Source: Siphonodentalium dalli (Eukaryota > Mollusca > Scaphopoda > Gadilida > Siphonodentaliidae). Taken from it: a DNA stretch of 64,000 nt. A program made the translations under genes and the position numbers. The stretch lies in the NCBI GenBank assembly GCA_032622095.1, contig CP136067.1, forward strand, positions 48,279,549 through 48,343,548. Reading direction: 5' to 3'. This document shows, one piece after another, positions 30,535 through 44,700 of this stretch. Below the pieces are notes generated by a model that saw only the letters and a list, made by a program, of their open reading frames with translations, had not been told where the DNA came from and made no database searches. Each line of letters starts with the position of its first letter. Within the stretch, counting starts at the first letter, position 1.

Positions 30535-33500
30535 TTAAACACCACCATATCCCGTCGCCACGCCCCTTGCTGAATTGTCCAGGCTAATTTATTGTTAAAC
30601 ACCACCACATCCCGTCACCACGCCCCTTGTTGAATCATCCAGGCTAATTTATTGTTAAACACCACCACATCCCGTCGCCAGGCTCCTTGTTGAATCGTCC
30701 AGGCTAATTTATTGTTAAACACCACCACATCCCGTCGCCACGCTCCTTGTTGAATCATCCAGGCTAATTTACTGTTAAACACCACCACATCCCGTCGCCA
30801 CGCCCCTTGTTGAATCGTCCAGGCTAATTTATTGTTAAACACCACCACATCCCGTCGCCACGCTCCTTGTTGAATCATCCAGGCTAATTTACTGTTAAAC
30901 GCCACCACATCCCGTCGCCACGCTCCTTGTTGAATCATCCAGGCTAATTTACTGTTAAACACCACCACATCCCGTCGCCACGCTCCTTGTTGAATCATCC
31001 AGGCTAATTTACTGTTAAACACCACCATATCCCGTCGCCACGCTCCTTGTTGAATCATCCAGGCTAATTTACTGTTAAACACCACCACATCCCGTCGCCA
31101 CGCTCCTTGTTGAATCGTCCAGGCTAATTTACTGTTAAACACCACCACATCCCGTCGCCACGCCCCTTGTTGAATCATCCAGGCTAATTTACTGTTAAAC
31201 ACCACCATATCCCGTCGCCACGCTCCTTGTTGAATCATCCAGGCTAATTTACTGTTAAACACCACCACATCCCGTCGCCATGCTCCTTGTTGAATCATCC
31301 AGGCTAATTTACTGTTAAACACCACCATATCCCGTCGCCAGGCCCCTTGTTGAATCGTCCAGGCTAATTTATTGTTAAACACCACCATATCCCGTCGCCA
31401 CGCTCCTTGTTGAATCATCCAGGCTAATTTATTGTTAAACACCATCACATCCCGTCGCCACGCTCCTTGTTGAATCGTCCAGGCTAATTTACTGTTAAAC
31501 ACCATCACATCCCGTCGCCACGCTCCTTGTTGAATCGTCCAGGCTAATTTATTATTAAACACCACCACATCCCGTCGCCACGCCCCTTGTTGAATCGTCC
31601 AGGCTAATTTACTGTTAAACACCACCATATCCCGTCGCCAGGCTCCTTGTTGAATCGTCCAGGCTAATTTATTGTTAAACACCACCACATCCCGTCGCCA
31701 CGCTCCTTGTTGAATCGTCCAGGCTAATTTATTGTTAAACACCACCACATCCCGTCGCCAGGCTCCTTGTTGAATCATCCAGGCTAATTTATTGTTAAAC
31801 ACCACCACATCCCGTCGCCACGCTCCTTGTTGAATCATCCAGGCTAATTTATTGTTAAACACCACAACATCCCGTCGCCACGCCCCTTGTTGAATTGTCC
31901 AGGCTAATTTATTGTTAAACACCACCACATCCCGTCACCACGCCCCCTTGTTGAATCGTCCAGGCTAAGTTATTGTTAAACACCACCACATCCCGTCGCC
32001 ACGCCCCTTGTTGAATCATCCAGGCTAATTTATTGTTAAACACCACCACATCCCGTCGCCACGCCCCTTGTTGAATCATCCAGGCTAATTTATTGTTAAA
32101 CACCACCACATCCCACCGTCACGCCCCTTGTTGAATCATCCAGGCTAATTTATTGTTAAACACCACCACATCCCGTCGCCACGCTCCTTGTTGAATCATC
32201 CAGGCTAATTTATTGTTAAACACTACCACATCCCGTCGCCACGCTCCTTGTTGAATCATCCAGGCTAATTTATTGTTAAACACCACAACATCCCGTCGCC
32301 ACGCTCCTTGTTGAATCGTCCAGGCTAATTTATTGTTAAACACCACCACATCCCGTCGCCACGCCCCTTGTTGAATCATCCAGGCTAATTTATTGTTAAA
32401 CACCACCACATCCCGTCGCCACGCCCCTTGTTGAATCGTCCAGGCTAATTTATTGTTAAACACCACCATATCCCGTCGCCACGCCCCCTTGTTGAATCAT
32501 CCAGGCTAATTTATTGTTAAACACCACCACATCCCGTCGCCACGCTCCTTGTTGAATCGTCCAGGCTAATTTATTGTTAAACACCACCACATCCCGTCGC
32601 CACGCCCCTTGTTGAATCGTCCAGGCTAATTTATTGTTAAACACCACCACATCCCGTCGCCATGCCCCTTGTTGAATTGTCCAGGCTAATTTACTGTTAA
32701 ACACCACCACATCCCGTCGCCACGCCCCTTGTTGAATCGTCCAGGCTAATTTACTGTTAAACACCACCACATCCCGTCGCCACGCTCCTTGTTGAATCGT
32801 CCAGGCTAATTTATTGTTAAACACCACCACATCCCGTCGCCACGCTCCTTGTTGAATCGTCCAGGCTAATTTATTGTTAAACACCACCACATCCCGTCGC
32901 CATGCCCCTTGTTGAATCATCCAGGCTAATTTATTGTTAAACACCACCACATCCCGTCGCCACGCCCCTTGTTGAATCATCCAGGCTAATTTATTGTTAA
33001 ACACCACCACATCCCCGTCGCCACGCTCCTTGTTGAATCATCCAGGCTAATTTATTGTTAAACACCACCACATCCCGTCGCCACGCCCCTTGTTGAATCA
33101 TCCAGGCTAATTTATTGTTAAACACCACCACATCCCGTCGCCACGCTCCTTGTTGAATCGTCCAGGCTAATTTATTGTTAAACACCACCACATCCCGTCG
33201 CCACGCCCCTTGTTGAATCATCCAGGCTAATTTATTGTTAAACACCACCACATCCCGTCGCCACGCTCCTTGTTGAATCGTCCAGGCTAATTTATTATTA
33301 AACACCACCACATCCCGTCGCCCACGCTCCTTGTTGAATCATCCAGGCTAATTTATTGTTAAACACTACCACATCCCGTCGCCACGCTCCTTGTTGAATC
33401 GTCCAGGCTAATTTATTGTTAAACACCACCACATCCCGTCGCCACGCTCCTTGTTGAATCGTCCAGGCTAATTTATTGTTAAACACCACCACATCCCGTC

Positions 33501-35582
33501 GCCATGCCCCTTGTTGAATCATCCAGGCTAATTTATTGTTAAACACCACCACATCCCGTCGCCACGCCCCTTGTTGAATCATCCAGGCTAATTTATTGTT
33601 AAACACCACCACATCCCGTCGCCACGCTCCTTGTTGAATCGTCCAGGCTAATTTATTGTTAAACACCACCACATCCCGTCGCCACGCTCCTTGTTAAATC
33701 ATCCAGGCTAATTTATTGTTAAACACCACCACATCCCGTCGCCACGCTCCTTGTTGAATCATCCAGGCTAATTTATTGTTAAACACTACCACATCCCGTC
33801 GCCACGCTCCTTGTTGAATCATCCAGGCTAATTTATTGTTAAACACCACCACATCCCGTCGCCACGCTCCTTGTTGAATTGTCCAGGCTAATTTATTGTT
33901 AAACACCACCACATCCCGTCGCCACGCCCCTTGTTGAATCGTCCAGGCTAATTTATTGTTAAACACCACCACATCCCGTCGCCAGGCTCCTTGTTGAATC
34001 GTCCAGGCTAATTTATTGTTAATCACCACCACATCCCGTCGCCACGCCCCTTGTTGAATCGTCCAGGCTAATTTATTGTTAAACACCACCACATCCCGTC
34101 ACCACGCTCCTTGTTGAATCGTCCAGGCTAATTTATTGTTAAACACCACCACATCCCGTCGCCACGCCCCTTGTTGAATCATCCAGGCTAATTTACTGTT
34201 AAACACCACCACATCCCGTCGCCACGCTCCTTGTTGAATCATCCAGGCTAATTTATTGTTAAACACCACCACATCCCGTCGCCACGCCCCTTGTTGAATC
34301 ATCCAGGCTAATTTATTGTTAAACACCACCACATCCCGTCGCCAGGCCCCTTGTTGAATCATCCAGGCTAATTTATTGTCAAACACCACCACATCCCGTC
34401 GCCACGCCCCTTGTTGAATCATCCAGGCTAATTTATTGTTAAACACCACCACATCCCGTCGCCAGGCCCCTTGTTGAATCATCCAGGCTAATTTATTGTC
34501 AAACACCACCACATCCCGTCGCCACGCCCCTTGTTGAATCATCCAGGCTAATTTATTGTCAAACACCACCACATCCCGTCGCCACGCCCCTTGTTGAATC
34601 ATCCAGGCTAATTTACTGTTAAACACCACCATATCCCGTCGCCACGCTCCTTGTTGAATCGTCCAGGCTAATTTATTGTTAAACACCACCACATCCCGTC
34701 GCCACGCTCCTTGTTGAATCGTCCAGGCTAATTTACTGTTAAACACCACCACATCCCGTCGCCACGCTCCTTGTTGAATCGTCCAGGCTAATTTACTGTT
34801 AAACACCACCACATCCCGTCGCCACGCCCCTTGTTGAATCATCCAGGCTAATTTATTGTTAAACACCACCACATCCCGTCGCCAGGCCCCTTGTTGAATC
34901 ATCCAGGCTAATTTACTGTTAAACACCACCACATCCCGTCGCCACGCCCCTTGTTGAATCATCCAGGCTAATTTACTGTTAAACACCACCACATCCCGTC
35001 GCCACGCTCCTTGTTGAATCATCCAGGCTAATTTACTGTTAAATACCACCATATCCCGTCGCCAGGCTCCTTGTTGAATCGTCCAGGCTAATTTATTGTT
35101 AAACACCACCACATCCCGTCGCCACGCCCCTTGTTGAATCATCCAGGCTAATTTATTGTTAAACACCACCACATCCCGTCGCCACGCTCCTTATTGAATC
35201 ATCCAGGCTAATTTACTGTTAAACACCACCACATCCCGTCGCCAGGCCCCTTGTTGAATCATCCAGGCTAATTTATTGTTAAACACCACCATATCCCGTC
35301 GCCAGGCCCCTTGTTGAATCATCCAGGCTAATTTATTGTTAAACACCACCATATCCCGTCGCCAGGCCCCTTGTTGAATCGTCCAGGCTAATTTATTGTT
35401 AAACACCGCCACATCCCGTCGCCACGCCCCTTGTTGAATCGTCCAGGCTAATTTACTGTTAAACACCACCACATCCCGTCGCCAGGCCCCTTGTTGAATC
35501 ATCCAGGCTAATTTATTGTTAAACACCACCACATCCCGTCGCCACGCCCCTTGTTGAATCGTCCAGGCTAATTTATTGTTAA
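30535..35582. repeat. 60 bp satellite, block 2, 84 units
   Basis: The length is 84 x 60 bp plus 4 bp (duplicated TTAA) plus 4 single-C insertions (31943-31947, 32484-32488, 33013-33016 and 33321-33323). The order of variant units matches the end of block 1 from about 24.3 kb onward and block 3. Confidence 0.97.
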
Positions 35583-37229
35583 CCCTTTTACCGCTAAATA
35601 TAATTATGGACGTGTGTCTTACTGCTGAATATTTCCATATTACCTATCGTGGCATCGTAGAACATAGCTTGCCAATATATTTTCCAGTATTTCGGTAACG
35701 TAAGTCTTTAATTTAAGCTACATGTATTCGGATCTCAATCACTACAGTACGAAATAATGTGTCATCAATCATCACTGATATGAAAATAATGTGTTTGGCT
35801 AAATTGTCAATGTTTATATCGAAAAAGTTGAATTCCTGGAGTGAATGTATATACCACGAGGTCTCAAGCAGTCTACCTCTTCGCATGCAGCATAGGACAA
35901 TAATATTGAATGTCTCAATTATATTAATAGCTTGAGGATAGGAGCGACCTATCATATGGTAAATATTCAACCAGGCTCTGGTTATATAAATTAAATTTTA
36001 AAGTTTAAACTAAATTCAACACATTATAAAAATATCAGTTTTTGAATTGATGACTGATGTACAGTGTAGTACAATAACGATTAACATTATGGTCTTGTAA
36101 CTAAACATGTTAGAATATTGACAGTAGTGTGGTATTAAACCTTTTACTGCTAAATTGATTTCTGGACATGTGTCACGTGTCTTACAGCTGAATATATTTC
36201 CATATTAAATATGCCTATCATGGTATTATAGAACATACCTTACCTAATATATCTCCCAGCATTTCGGTAACGTATATTCTCGAGTTAAATATCCCCTTTA
36301 TATGTAAAGGTAAGTAACAAAATCCACCGAATGTCAGGTATCTGTAACATACATGTATATACTCGAGCATAGTTCGTTTGAAATAAAAACTTTCCCACTC
36401 ACATTCACATGCTATGTACCGACGAAAACCACTCAATCAAGTCAATGCCAGGTTAGTAAATTAACGTAAATTATTATGTATATTCTATAGCTAAAAACCA
36501 CTAATTGAGTAAAATGTTGATAAATATATAGGGTGATCAAAAGAGAGGCCGTTGGAAATTATAGACTAATTTAAAAATAAATTATTCTCACTTCTCATCT
36601 ACGTTGTAATAAACATATCACGAAATTGGGCAACCCAGTTATTTGAATTGTTTTTGTAATATATTAGTATCACAACAAATGTCACATAACCGTTGCATAC
36701 ATATTTCGTAACTTATGCTCCATTTGTCACTAAATTCATAAATACCTGCACGTATTTGTTGTCCTATAATTGCACAAAACGCATTCTGTTGTTAAACGCA
36801 TTCGCACAGTGGAAGCATGCTTTCAAAAATCGTCATTATGTACCGTAGTAAATGCGTACAGCAAACAACATTCGTGTTCACTCTGTCCTAAATACATCCT
36901 CTAAAAATCCACAAATTCATAACTAACCTTTTCTCAATGAACATACCACACCCATGGTGACAGAATTTTTTTTTACTATATGCTAAGAAATTACCCCCTA
37001 CTGATAACTCGAAACTAAACAGTGTCACCATTACACGCACATTTCAAGTCAAGGTCATTCATTTCTTACCTTCACCTTTAGCATTCCACGGTGCGTTCGC
37101 TCCCCAACTCTGAATGCACTCGTTCAGGACCATGGTACATATAATTATATAGTATTACCTGAAAGCCGATATATCGGCCTGCCGCAGTCTACCGGGAAGC
37201 CGATATATCGGCTTGCCGCGCTCAAAGGG
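35583..37229. mobile_element. 1,647 bp element, copy 2
   Basis: Same length and junctions as copy 1, with no difference seen in the stretches compared. Confidence 0.87.
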
Positions 37230-40200
37230 TTAAACACCACCATATCCCGTCGCCACGCCCCTTGCTGAATTGTCCAGGCTAATTTATTGTTAAACACCAC
37301 CACATCCCGTCACCACGCCCCTTGTTGAATCATCCAGGCTAATTTATTGTTAAACACCACCACATCCCGTCGCCAGGCTCCTTGTTGAATCGTCCAGGCT
37401 AATTTATTGTTAAACACCACCACATCCCGTCGCCACGCTCCTTGTTGAATCATCCAGGCTAATTTACTGTTAAACACCACCATATCCCGTCGCCACGCTC
37501 CTTGTTGAATCATCCAGGCTAATTTACTGTTAAACACCACCACATCCCGTCGCCACGCCCCTTGTTGAATCGTCCAGGCTAATTTATTGTTAAACACCAC
37601 CACATCCCGTCGCCACGCTCCTTGTTGAATCATCCAGGCTAATTTACTGTTAAACGCCACCACATCCCGTCGCCACGCTCCTTGTTGAATCATCCAGGCT
37701 AATTTACTGTTAAACACCACCACATCCCGTCGCCACGCTCCTTGTTGAATCATCCAGGCTAATTTACTGTTAAACACCACCATATCCCGTCGCCACGCTC
37801 CTTGTTGAATCATCCAGGCTAATTTACTGTTAAACACCACCACATCCCGTCGCCACGCTCCTTGTTGAATCGTCCAGGCTAATTTACTGTTAAACACCAC
37901 CACATCCCGTCGCCACGCCCCTTGTTGAATCATCCAGGCTAATTTACTGTTAAACACCACCATATCCCGTCGCCACGCTCCTTGTTGAATCATCCAGGCT
38001 AATTTACTGTTAAACACCACCACATCCCGTCGCCATGCTCCTTGTTGAATCATCCAGGCTAATTTACTGTTAAACACCACCATATCCCGTCGCCAGGCCC
38101 CTTGTTGAATCGTCCAGGCTAATTTATTGTTAAACACCACCATATCCCGTCGCCACGCTCCTTGTTGAATCATCCAGGCTAATTTATTGTTAAACACCAT
38201 CACATCCCGTCGCCACGCTCCTTGTTGAATCGTCCAGGCTAATTTACTGTTAAACACCATCACATCCCGTCGCCACGCTCCTTGTTGAATCGTCCAGGCT
38301 AATTTATTATTAAACACCACCACATCCCGTCGCCACGCCCCTTGTTGAATCGTCCAGGCTAATTTACTGTTAAACACCACCATATCCCGTCGCCAGGCTC
38401 CTTGTTGAATCGTCCAGGCTAATTTATTGTTAAACACCACCACATCCCGTCGCCACGCTCCTTGTTGAATCGTCCAGGCTAATTTATTGTTAAACACCAC
38501 CACATCCCGTCGCCAGGCTCCTTGTTGAATCATCCAGGCTAATTTATTGTTAAACACCACCACATCCCGTCGCCACGCTCCTTGTTGAATCATCCAGGCT
38601 AATTTATTGTTAAACACCACAACATCCCGTCGCCACGCCCCTTGTTGAATTGTCCAGGCTAATTTATTGTTAAACACCACCACATCCCGTCACCACGCCC
38701 CTTGTTGAATCGTCCAGGCTAAGTTATTGTTAAACACCACCACATCCCGTCGCCACGCCCCTTGTTGAATCATCCAGGCTAATTTATTGTTAAACACCAC
38801 CACATCCCGTCGCCACGCCCCTTGTTGAATCATCCAGGCTAATTTATTGTTAAACACCACCACATCCCGTCGCCACGCTCCTTGTTGAATCATCCAGGCT
38901 AATTTATTGTTAAACACCACCACATCCCGTCACCACGCCCCTTGTTGAATCGTCCAGGCTAAGTTATTGTTAAACACCACCACATCCCGTCGCCACGCCC
39001 CTTGTTGAATCATCCAGGCTAATTTATTGTTAAACACCACCACATCCCGTCGCCACGCCCCTTGTTGAATCATCCAGGCTAATTTATTGTTAAACACCAC
39101 CACATCCTGTCGCCACGCCCCTTGTTGAATCGTCCAGGCTAATTTATTGTTAAACACCACCACATCCCGTCGCCACGCTCCTTGTTGAATCATCCAGGCT
39201 AATTTATTGTTAAACACTACCACATCCCGTCGCCACGCTCCTTGTTGAATCATCCAGGCTAATTTATTGTTAAACACCACAACATCCCGTCGCCACGCTC
39301 CTTGTTGAATCGTCCAGGCTAATTTATTGTTAAACACCACCACATCCCGTCGCCACGCCCCTTGTTGAATCATCCAGGCTAATTTATTGTTAAACACTAC
39401 CACATCCCGTCGCCACGCTCCTTGTTGAATCATCCAGGCTAATTTATTGTTAAACACCACCACATCCCGTCACCACGCCCCTTGTTGAATCGTCCAGGCT
39501 AAGTTATTGTTAAACACCACCACATCCCGTCGCCACGCCCCTTGTTGAATCATCCAGGCTAATTTATTGTTAAACACCACCACATCCCGTCGCCACGCCC
39601 CTTGTTGAATCATCCAGGCTAATTTATTGTTAAACACCACCACATCCCGTCGCCACGCTCCTTGTTGAATCATCCAGGCTAATTTATTGTTAAACACTAC
39701 CACATCCCGTCGCCACGCTCCTTGTTGAATCATCCAGGCTAATTTATTGTTAAACACCACAACATCCCGTCGCCACGCTCCTTGTTGAATCGTCCAGGCT
39801 AATTTATTGTTAAACACCACCACATCCCGTCGCCACGCCCCTTGTTGAATCATCCAGGCTAATTTATTGTTAAACACCACCACATCCCGTCGCCACGCCC
39901 CTTGTTGAATCGTCCAGGCTAATTTATTGTTAAACACCACCATATCCCGTCGCCACGCCCCTTGTTGAATCATCCAGGCTAATTTATTGTTAAACACCAC
40001 CACATCCCGTCGCCACGCTCCTTGTTGAATCGTCCAGGCTAATTTATTGTTAAACACCACCACATCCCGTCGCCACGCCCCTTGTTGAATCGTCCAGGCT
40101 AATTTATTGTTAAACACCACCACATCCCGTCGCCATGCCCCTTGTTGAATTGTCCAGGCTAATTTACTGTTAAACACCACCACATCCCGTCGCCACGCCC

Positions 40201-43053
40201 CTTGTTGAATCGTCCAGGCTAATTTACTGTTAAACACCACCACATCCCGTCGCCACGCTCCTTGTTGAATCGTCCAGGCTAATTTATTGTTAAACACCAC
40301 CACATCCCGTCGCCACGCTCCTTGTTGAATCGTCCAGGCTAATTTATTGTTAAACACCACCACATCCCGTCGCCATGCCCCTTGTTGAATCATCCAGGCT
40401 AATTTATTGTTAAACACCACCACATCCCGTCGCCACGCCCCTTGTTGAATCATCCAGGCTAATTTATTGTTAAACACCACCACATCCCGTCGCCACGCTC
40501 CTTGTTGAATCATCCAGGCTAATTTATTGTTAAACACCACCACATCCCGTCGCCACGCCCCTTGTTGAATCATCCAGGCTAATTTATTGTTAAACACCAC
40601 CACATCCCGTCGCCACGCTCCTTGTTGAATCGTCCAGGCTAATTTATTGTTAAACACCACCACATCCCGTCGCCACGCCCCTTGTTGAATCATCCAGGCT
40701 AATTTATTGTTAAACACCACCACATCCCGTCGCCACGCTCCTTGTTGAATCGTCCAGGCTAATTTATTATTAAACACCACCACATCCCGTCGCCACGCTC
40801 CTTGTTGAATCATCCAGGCTAATTTATTGTTAAACACTACCACATCCCGTCGCCACGCTCCTTGTTGAATCGTCCAGGCTAATTTATTGTTAAACACCAC
40901 CACATCCCGTCGCCACGCTCCTTGTTGAATCGTCCAGGCTAATTTATTGTTAAACACCACCACATCCCGTCGCCATGCCCCTTGTTGAATCATCCAGGCT
41001 AATTTATTGTTAAACACCACCACATCCCGTCGCCACGCCCCTTGTTGAATCATCCAGGCTAATTTATTGTTAAACACCACCACATCCCGTCGCCACGCTC
41101 CTTGTTGAATCGTCCAGGCTAATTTATTGTTAAACACCACCACATCCCGTCGCCACGCTCCTTGTTAAATCATCCAGGCTAATTTATTGTTAAACACCAC
41201 CACATCCCGTCGCCACGCTCCTTGTTGAATCATCCAGGCTAATTTATTGTTAAACACTACCACATCCCGTCGCCACGCTCCTTGTTGAATCATCCAGGCT
41301 AATTTATTGTTAAACACCACCACATCCCGTCGCCACGCTCCTTGTTGAATTGTCCAGGCTAATTTATTGTTAAACACCACCACATCCCGTCGCCACGCCC
41401 CTTGTTGAATCGTCCAGGCTAATTTATTGTTAAACACCACCACATCCCGTCGCCAGGCTCCTTGTTGAATCGTCCAGGCTAATTTATTGTTAATCACCAC
41501 CACATCCCGTCGCCACGCCCCTTGTTGAATCGTCCAGGCTAATTTATTGTTAAACACCACCACATCCCGTCACCACGCTCCTTGTTGAATCGTCCAGGCT
41601 AATTTATTGTTAAACACCACCACATCCCGTCGCCACGCCCCTTGTTGAATCATCCAGGCTAATTTACTGTTAAACACCACCACATCCCGTCGCCACGCTC
41701 CTTGTTGAATCATCCAGGCTAATTTATTGTTAAACACCACCACATCCCGTCGCCACGCCCCTTGTTGAATCATCCAGGCTAATTTATTGTTAAACACCAC
41801 CACATCCCGTCGCCAGGCCCCTTGTTGAATCATCCAGGCTAATTTATTGTCAAACACCACCACATCCCGTCGCCACGCCCCTTGTTGAATCATCCAGGCT
41901 AATTTATTGTTAAACACCACCACATCCCGTCGCCAGGCCCCTTGTTGAATCATCCAGGCTAATTTATTGTCAAACACCACCACATCCCGTCGCCACGCCC
42001 CTTGTTGAATCATCCAGGCTAATTTATTGTCAAACACCACCACATCCCGTCGCCACGCCCCTTGTTGAATCATCCAGGCTAATTTACTGTTAAACACCAC
42101 CATATCCCGTCGCCACGCTCCTTGTTGAATCGTCCAGGCTAATTTATTGTTAAACACCACCACATCCCGTCGCCACGCTCCTTGTTGAATCGTCCAGGCT
42201 AATTTACTGTTAAACACCACCACATCCCGTCGCCACGCTCCTTGTTGAATCGTCCAGGCTAATTTACTGTTAAACACCACCACATCCCGTCGCCACGCCC
42301 CTTGTTGAATCATCCAGGCTAATTTATTGTTAAACACCACCACATCCCGTCGCCAGGCCCCTTGTTGAATCATCCAGGCTAATTTACTGTTAAACACCAC
42401 CACATCCCGTCGCCACGCCCCTTGTTGAATCATCCAGGCTAATTTACTGTTAAACACCACCACATCCCGTCGCCACGCTCCTTGTTGAATCATCCAGGCT
42501 AATTTACTGTTAAATACCACCATATCCCGTCGCCAGGCTCCTTGTTGAATCGTCCAGGCTAATTTATTGTTAAACACCACCACATCCCGTCGCCACGCCC
42601 CTTGTTGAATCATCCAGGCTAATTTATTGTTAAACACCACCACATCCCGTCGCCACGCTCCTTATTGAATCATCCAGGCTAATTTACTGTTAAACACCAC
42701 CACATCCCGTCGCCAGGCCCCTTGTTGAATCATCCAGGCTAATTTATTGTTAAACACCACCATATCCCGTCGCCAGGCCCCTTGTTGAATCATCCAGGCT
42801 AATTTATTGTTAAACACCACCATATCCCGTCGCCAGGCCCCTTGTTGAATCGTCCAGGCTAATTTATTGTTAAACACCGCCACATCCCGTCGCCACGCCC
42901 CTTGTTGAATCGTCCAGGCTAATTTACTGTTAAACACCACCACATCCCGTCGCCAGGCCCCTTGTTGAATCATCCAGGCTAATTTATTGTTAAACACCAC
43001 CACATCCCGTCGCCACGCCCCTTGTTGAATCGTCCAGGCTAATTTATTGTTAA
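37230..43053. repeat. 60 bp satellite, block 3, 97 units
   Basis: The length is exactly 97 x 60 plus 4 bp. It has the same unit order as block 2 with 13 extra units: one near 37456-37515, and a repeated run near 38690-39470 that includes three GTCACCACG units. It lacks the four extra Cs of block 2. Confidence 0.97.
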
Positions 43054-44700
43054 CCCTTTTACCGCTAAATATAATTATGGACGTGTGTCTTACTGCTGAA
43101 TATTTCCATATTACCTATCGTGGCATCGTAGAACATAGCTTGCCAATATATTTTCCAGTATTTCGGTAACGTAAGTCTTTAATTTAAGCTACATGTATTC
43201 GGATCTCAATCACTACAGTACGAAATAATGTGTCATCAATCATCACTGATATGAAAATAATGTGTTTGGCTAAATTGTCAATGTTTATATCGAAAAAGTT
43301 GAATTCCTGGAGTGAATGTATATACCACGAGGTCTCAAGCAGTCTACCTCTTCGCATGCAGCATAGGACAATAATATTGAATGTCTCAATTATATTAATA
43401 GCTTGAGGATAGGAGCGACCTATCATATGGTAAATATTCAACCAGGCTCTGGTTATATAAATTAAATTTTAAAGTTTAAACTAAATTCAACACATTATAA
43501 AAATATCAGTTTTTGAATTGATGACTGATGTACAGTGTAGTACAATAACGATTAACATTATGGTCTTGTAACTAAACATGTTAGAATATTGACAGTAGTG
43601 TGGTATTAAACCTTTTACTGCTAAATTGATTTCTGGACATGTGTCACGTGTCTTACAGCTGAATATATTTCCATATTAAATATGCCTATCATGGTATTAT
43701 AGAACATACCTTACCTAATATATCTCCCAGCATTTCGGTAACGTATATTCTCGAGTTAAATATCCCCTTTATATGTAAAGGTAAGTAACAAAATCCACCG
43801 AATGTCAGGTATCTGTAACATACATGTATATACTCGAGCATAGTTCGTTTGAAATAAAAACTTTCCCACTCACATTCACATGCTATGTACCGACGAAAAC
43901 CACTCAATCAAGTCAATGCCAGGTTAGTAAATTAACGTAAATTATTATGTATATTCTATAGCTAAAAACCACTAATTGAGTAAAATGTTGATAAATATAT
44001 AGGGTGATCAAAAGAGAGGCCGTTGGAAATTATAGACTAATTTAAAAATAAATTATTCTCACTTCTCATCTACGTTGTAATAAACATATCACGAAATTGG
44101 GCAACCCAGTTATTTGAATTGTTTTTGTAATATATTAGTATCACAACAAATGTCACATAACCGTTGCATACATATTTCGTAACTTATGCTCCATTTGTCA
44201 CTAAATTCATAAATACCTGCACGTATTTGTTGTCCTATAATTGCACAAAACGCATTCTGTTGTTAAACGCATTCGCACAGTGGAAGCATGCTTTCAAAAA
44301 TCGTCATTATGTACCGTAGTAAATGCGTACAGCAAACAACATTCGTGTTCACTCTGTCCTAAATACATCCTCTAAAAATCCACAAATTCATAACTAACCT
44401 TTTCTCAATGAACATACCACACCCATGGTGACAGAATTTTTTTTTACTATATGCTAAGAAATTACCCCCTACTGATAACTCGAAACTAAACAGTGTCACC
44501 ATTACACGCACATTTCAAGTCAAGGTCATTCATTTCTTACCTTCACCTTTAGCATTCCACGGTGCGTTCGCTCCCCAACTCTGAATGCACTCGTTCAGGA
44601 CCATGGTACATATAATTATATAGTATTACCTGAAAGCCGATATATCGGCCTGCCGCAGTCTACCGGGAAGCCGATATATCGGCTTGCCGCGCTCAAAGGG
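43054..44700. mobile_element. 1,647 bp element, copy 3
   Basis: Same boundaries (TTAA/CCCTTT and AAAGGG/TTAA) as copy 1. Confidence 0.87.
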
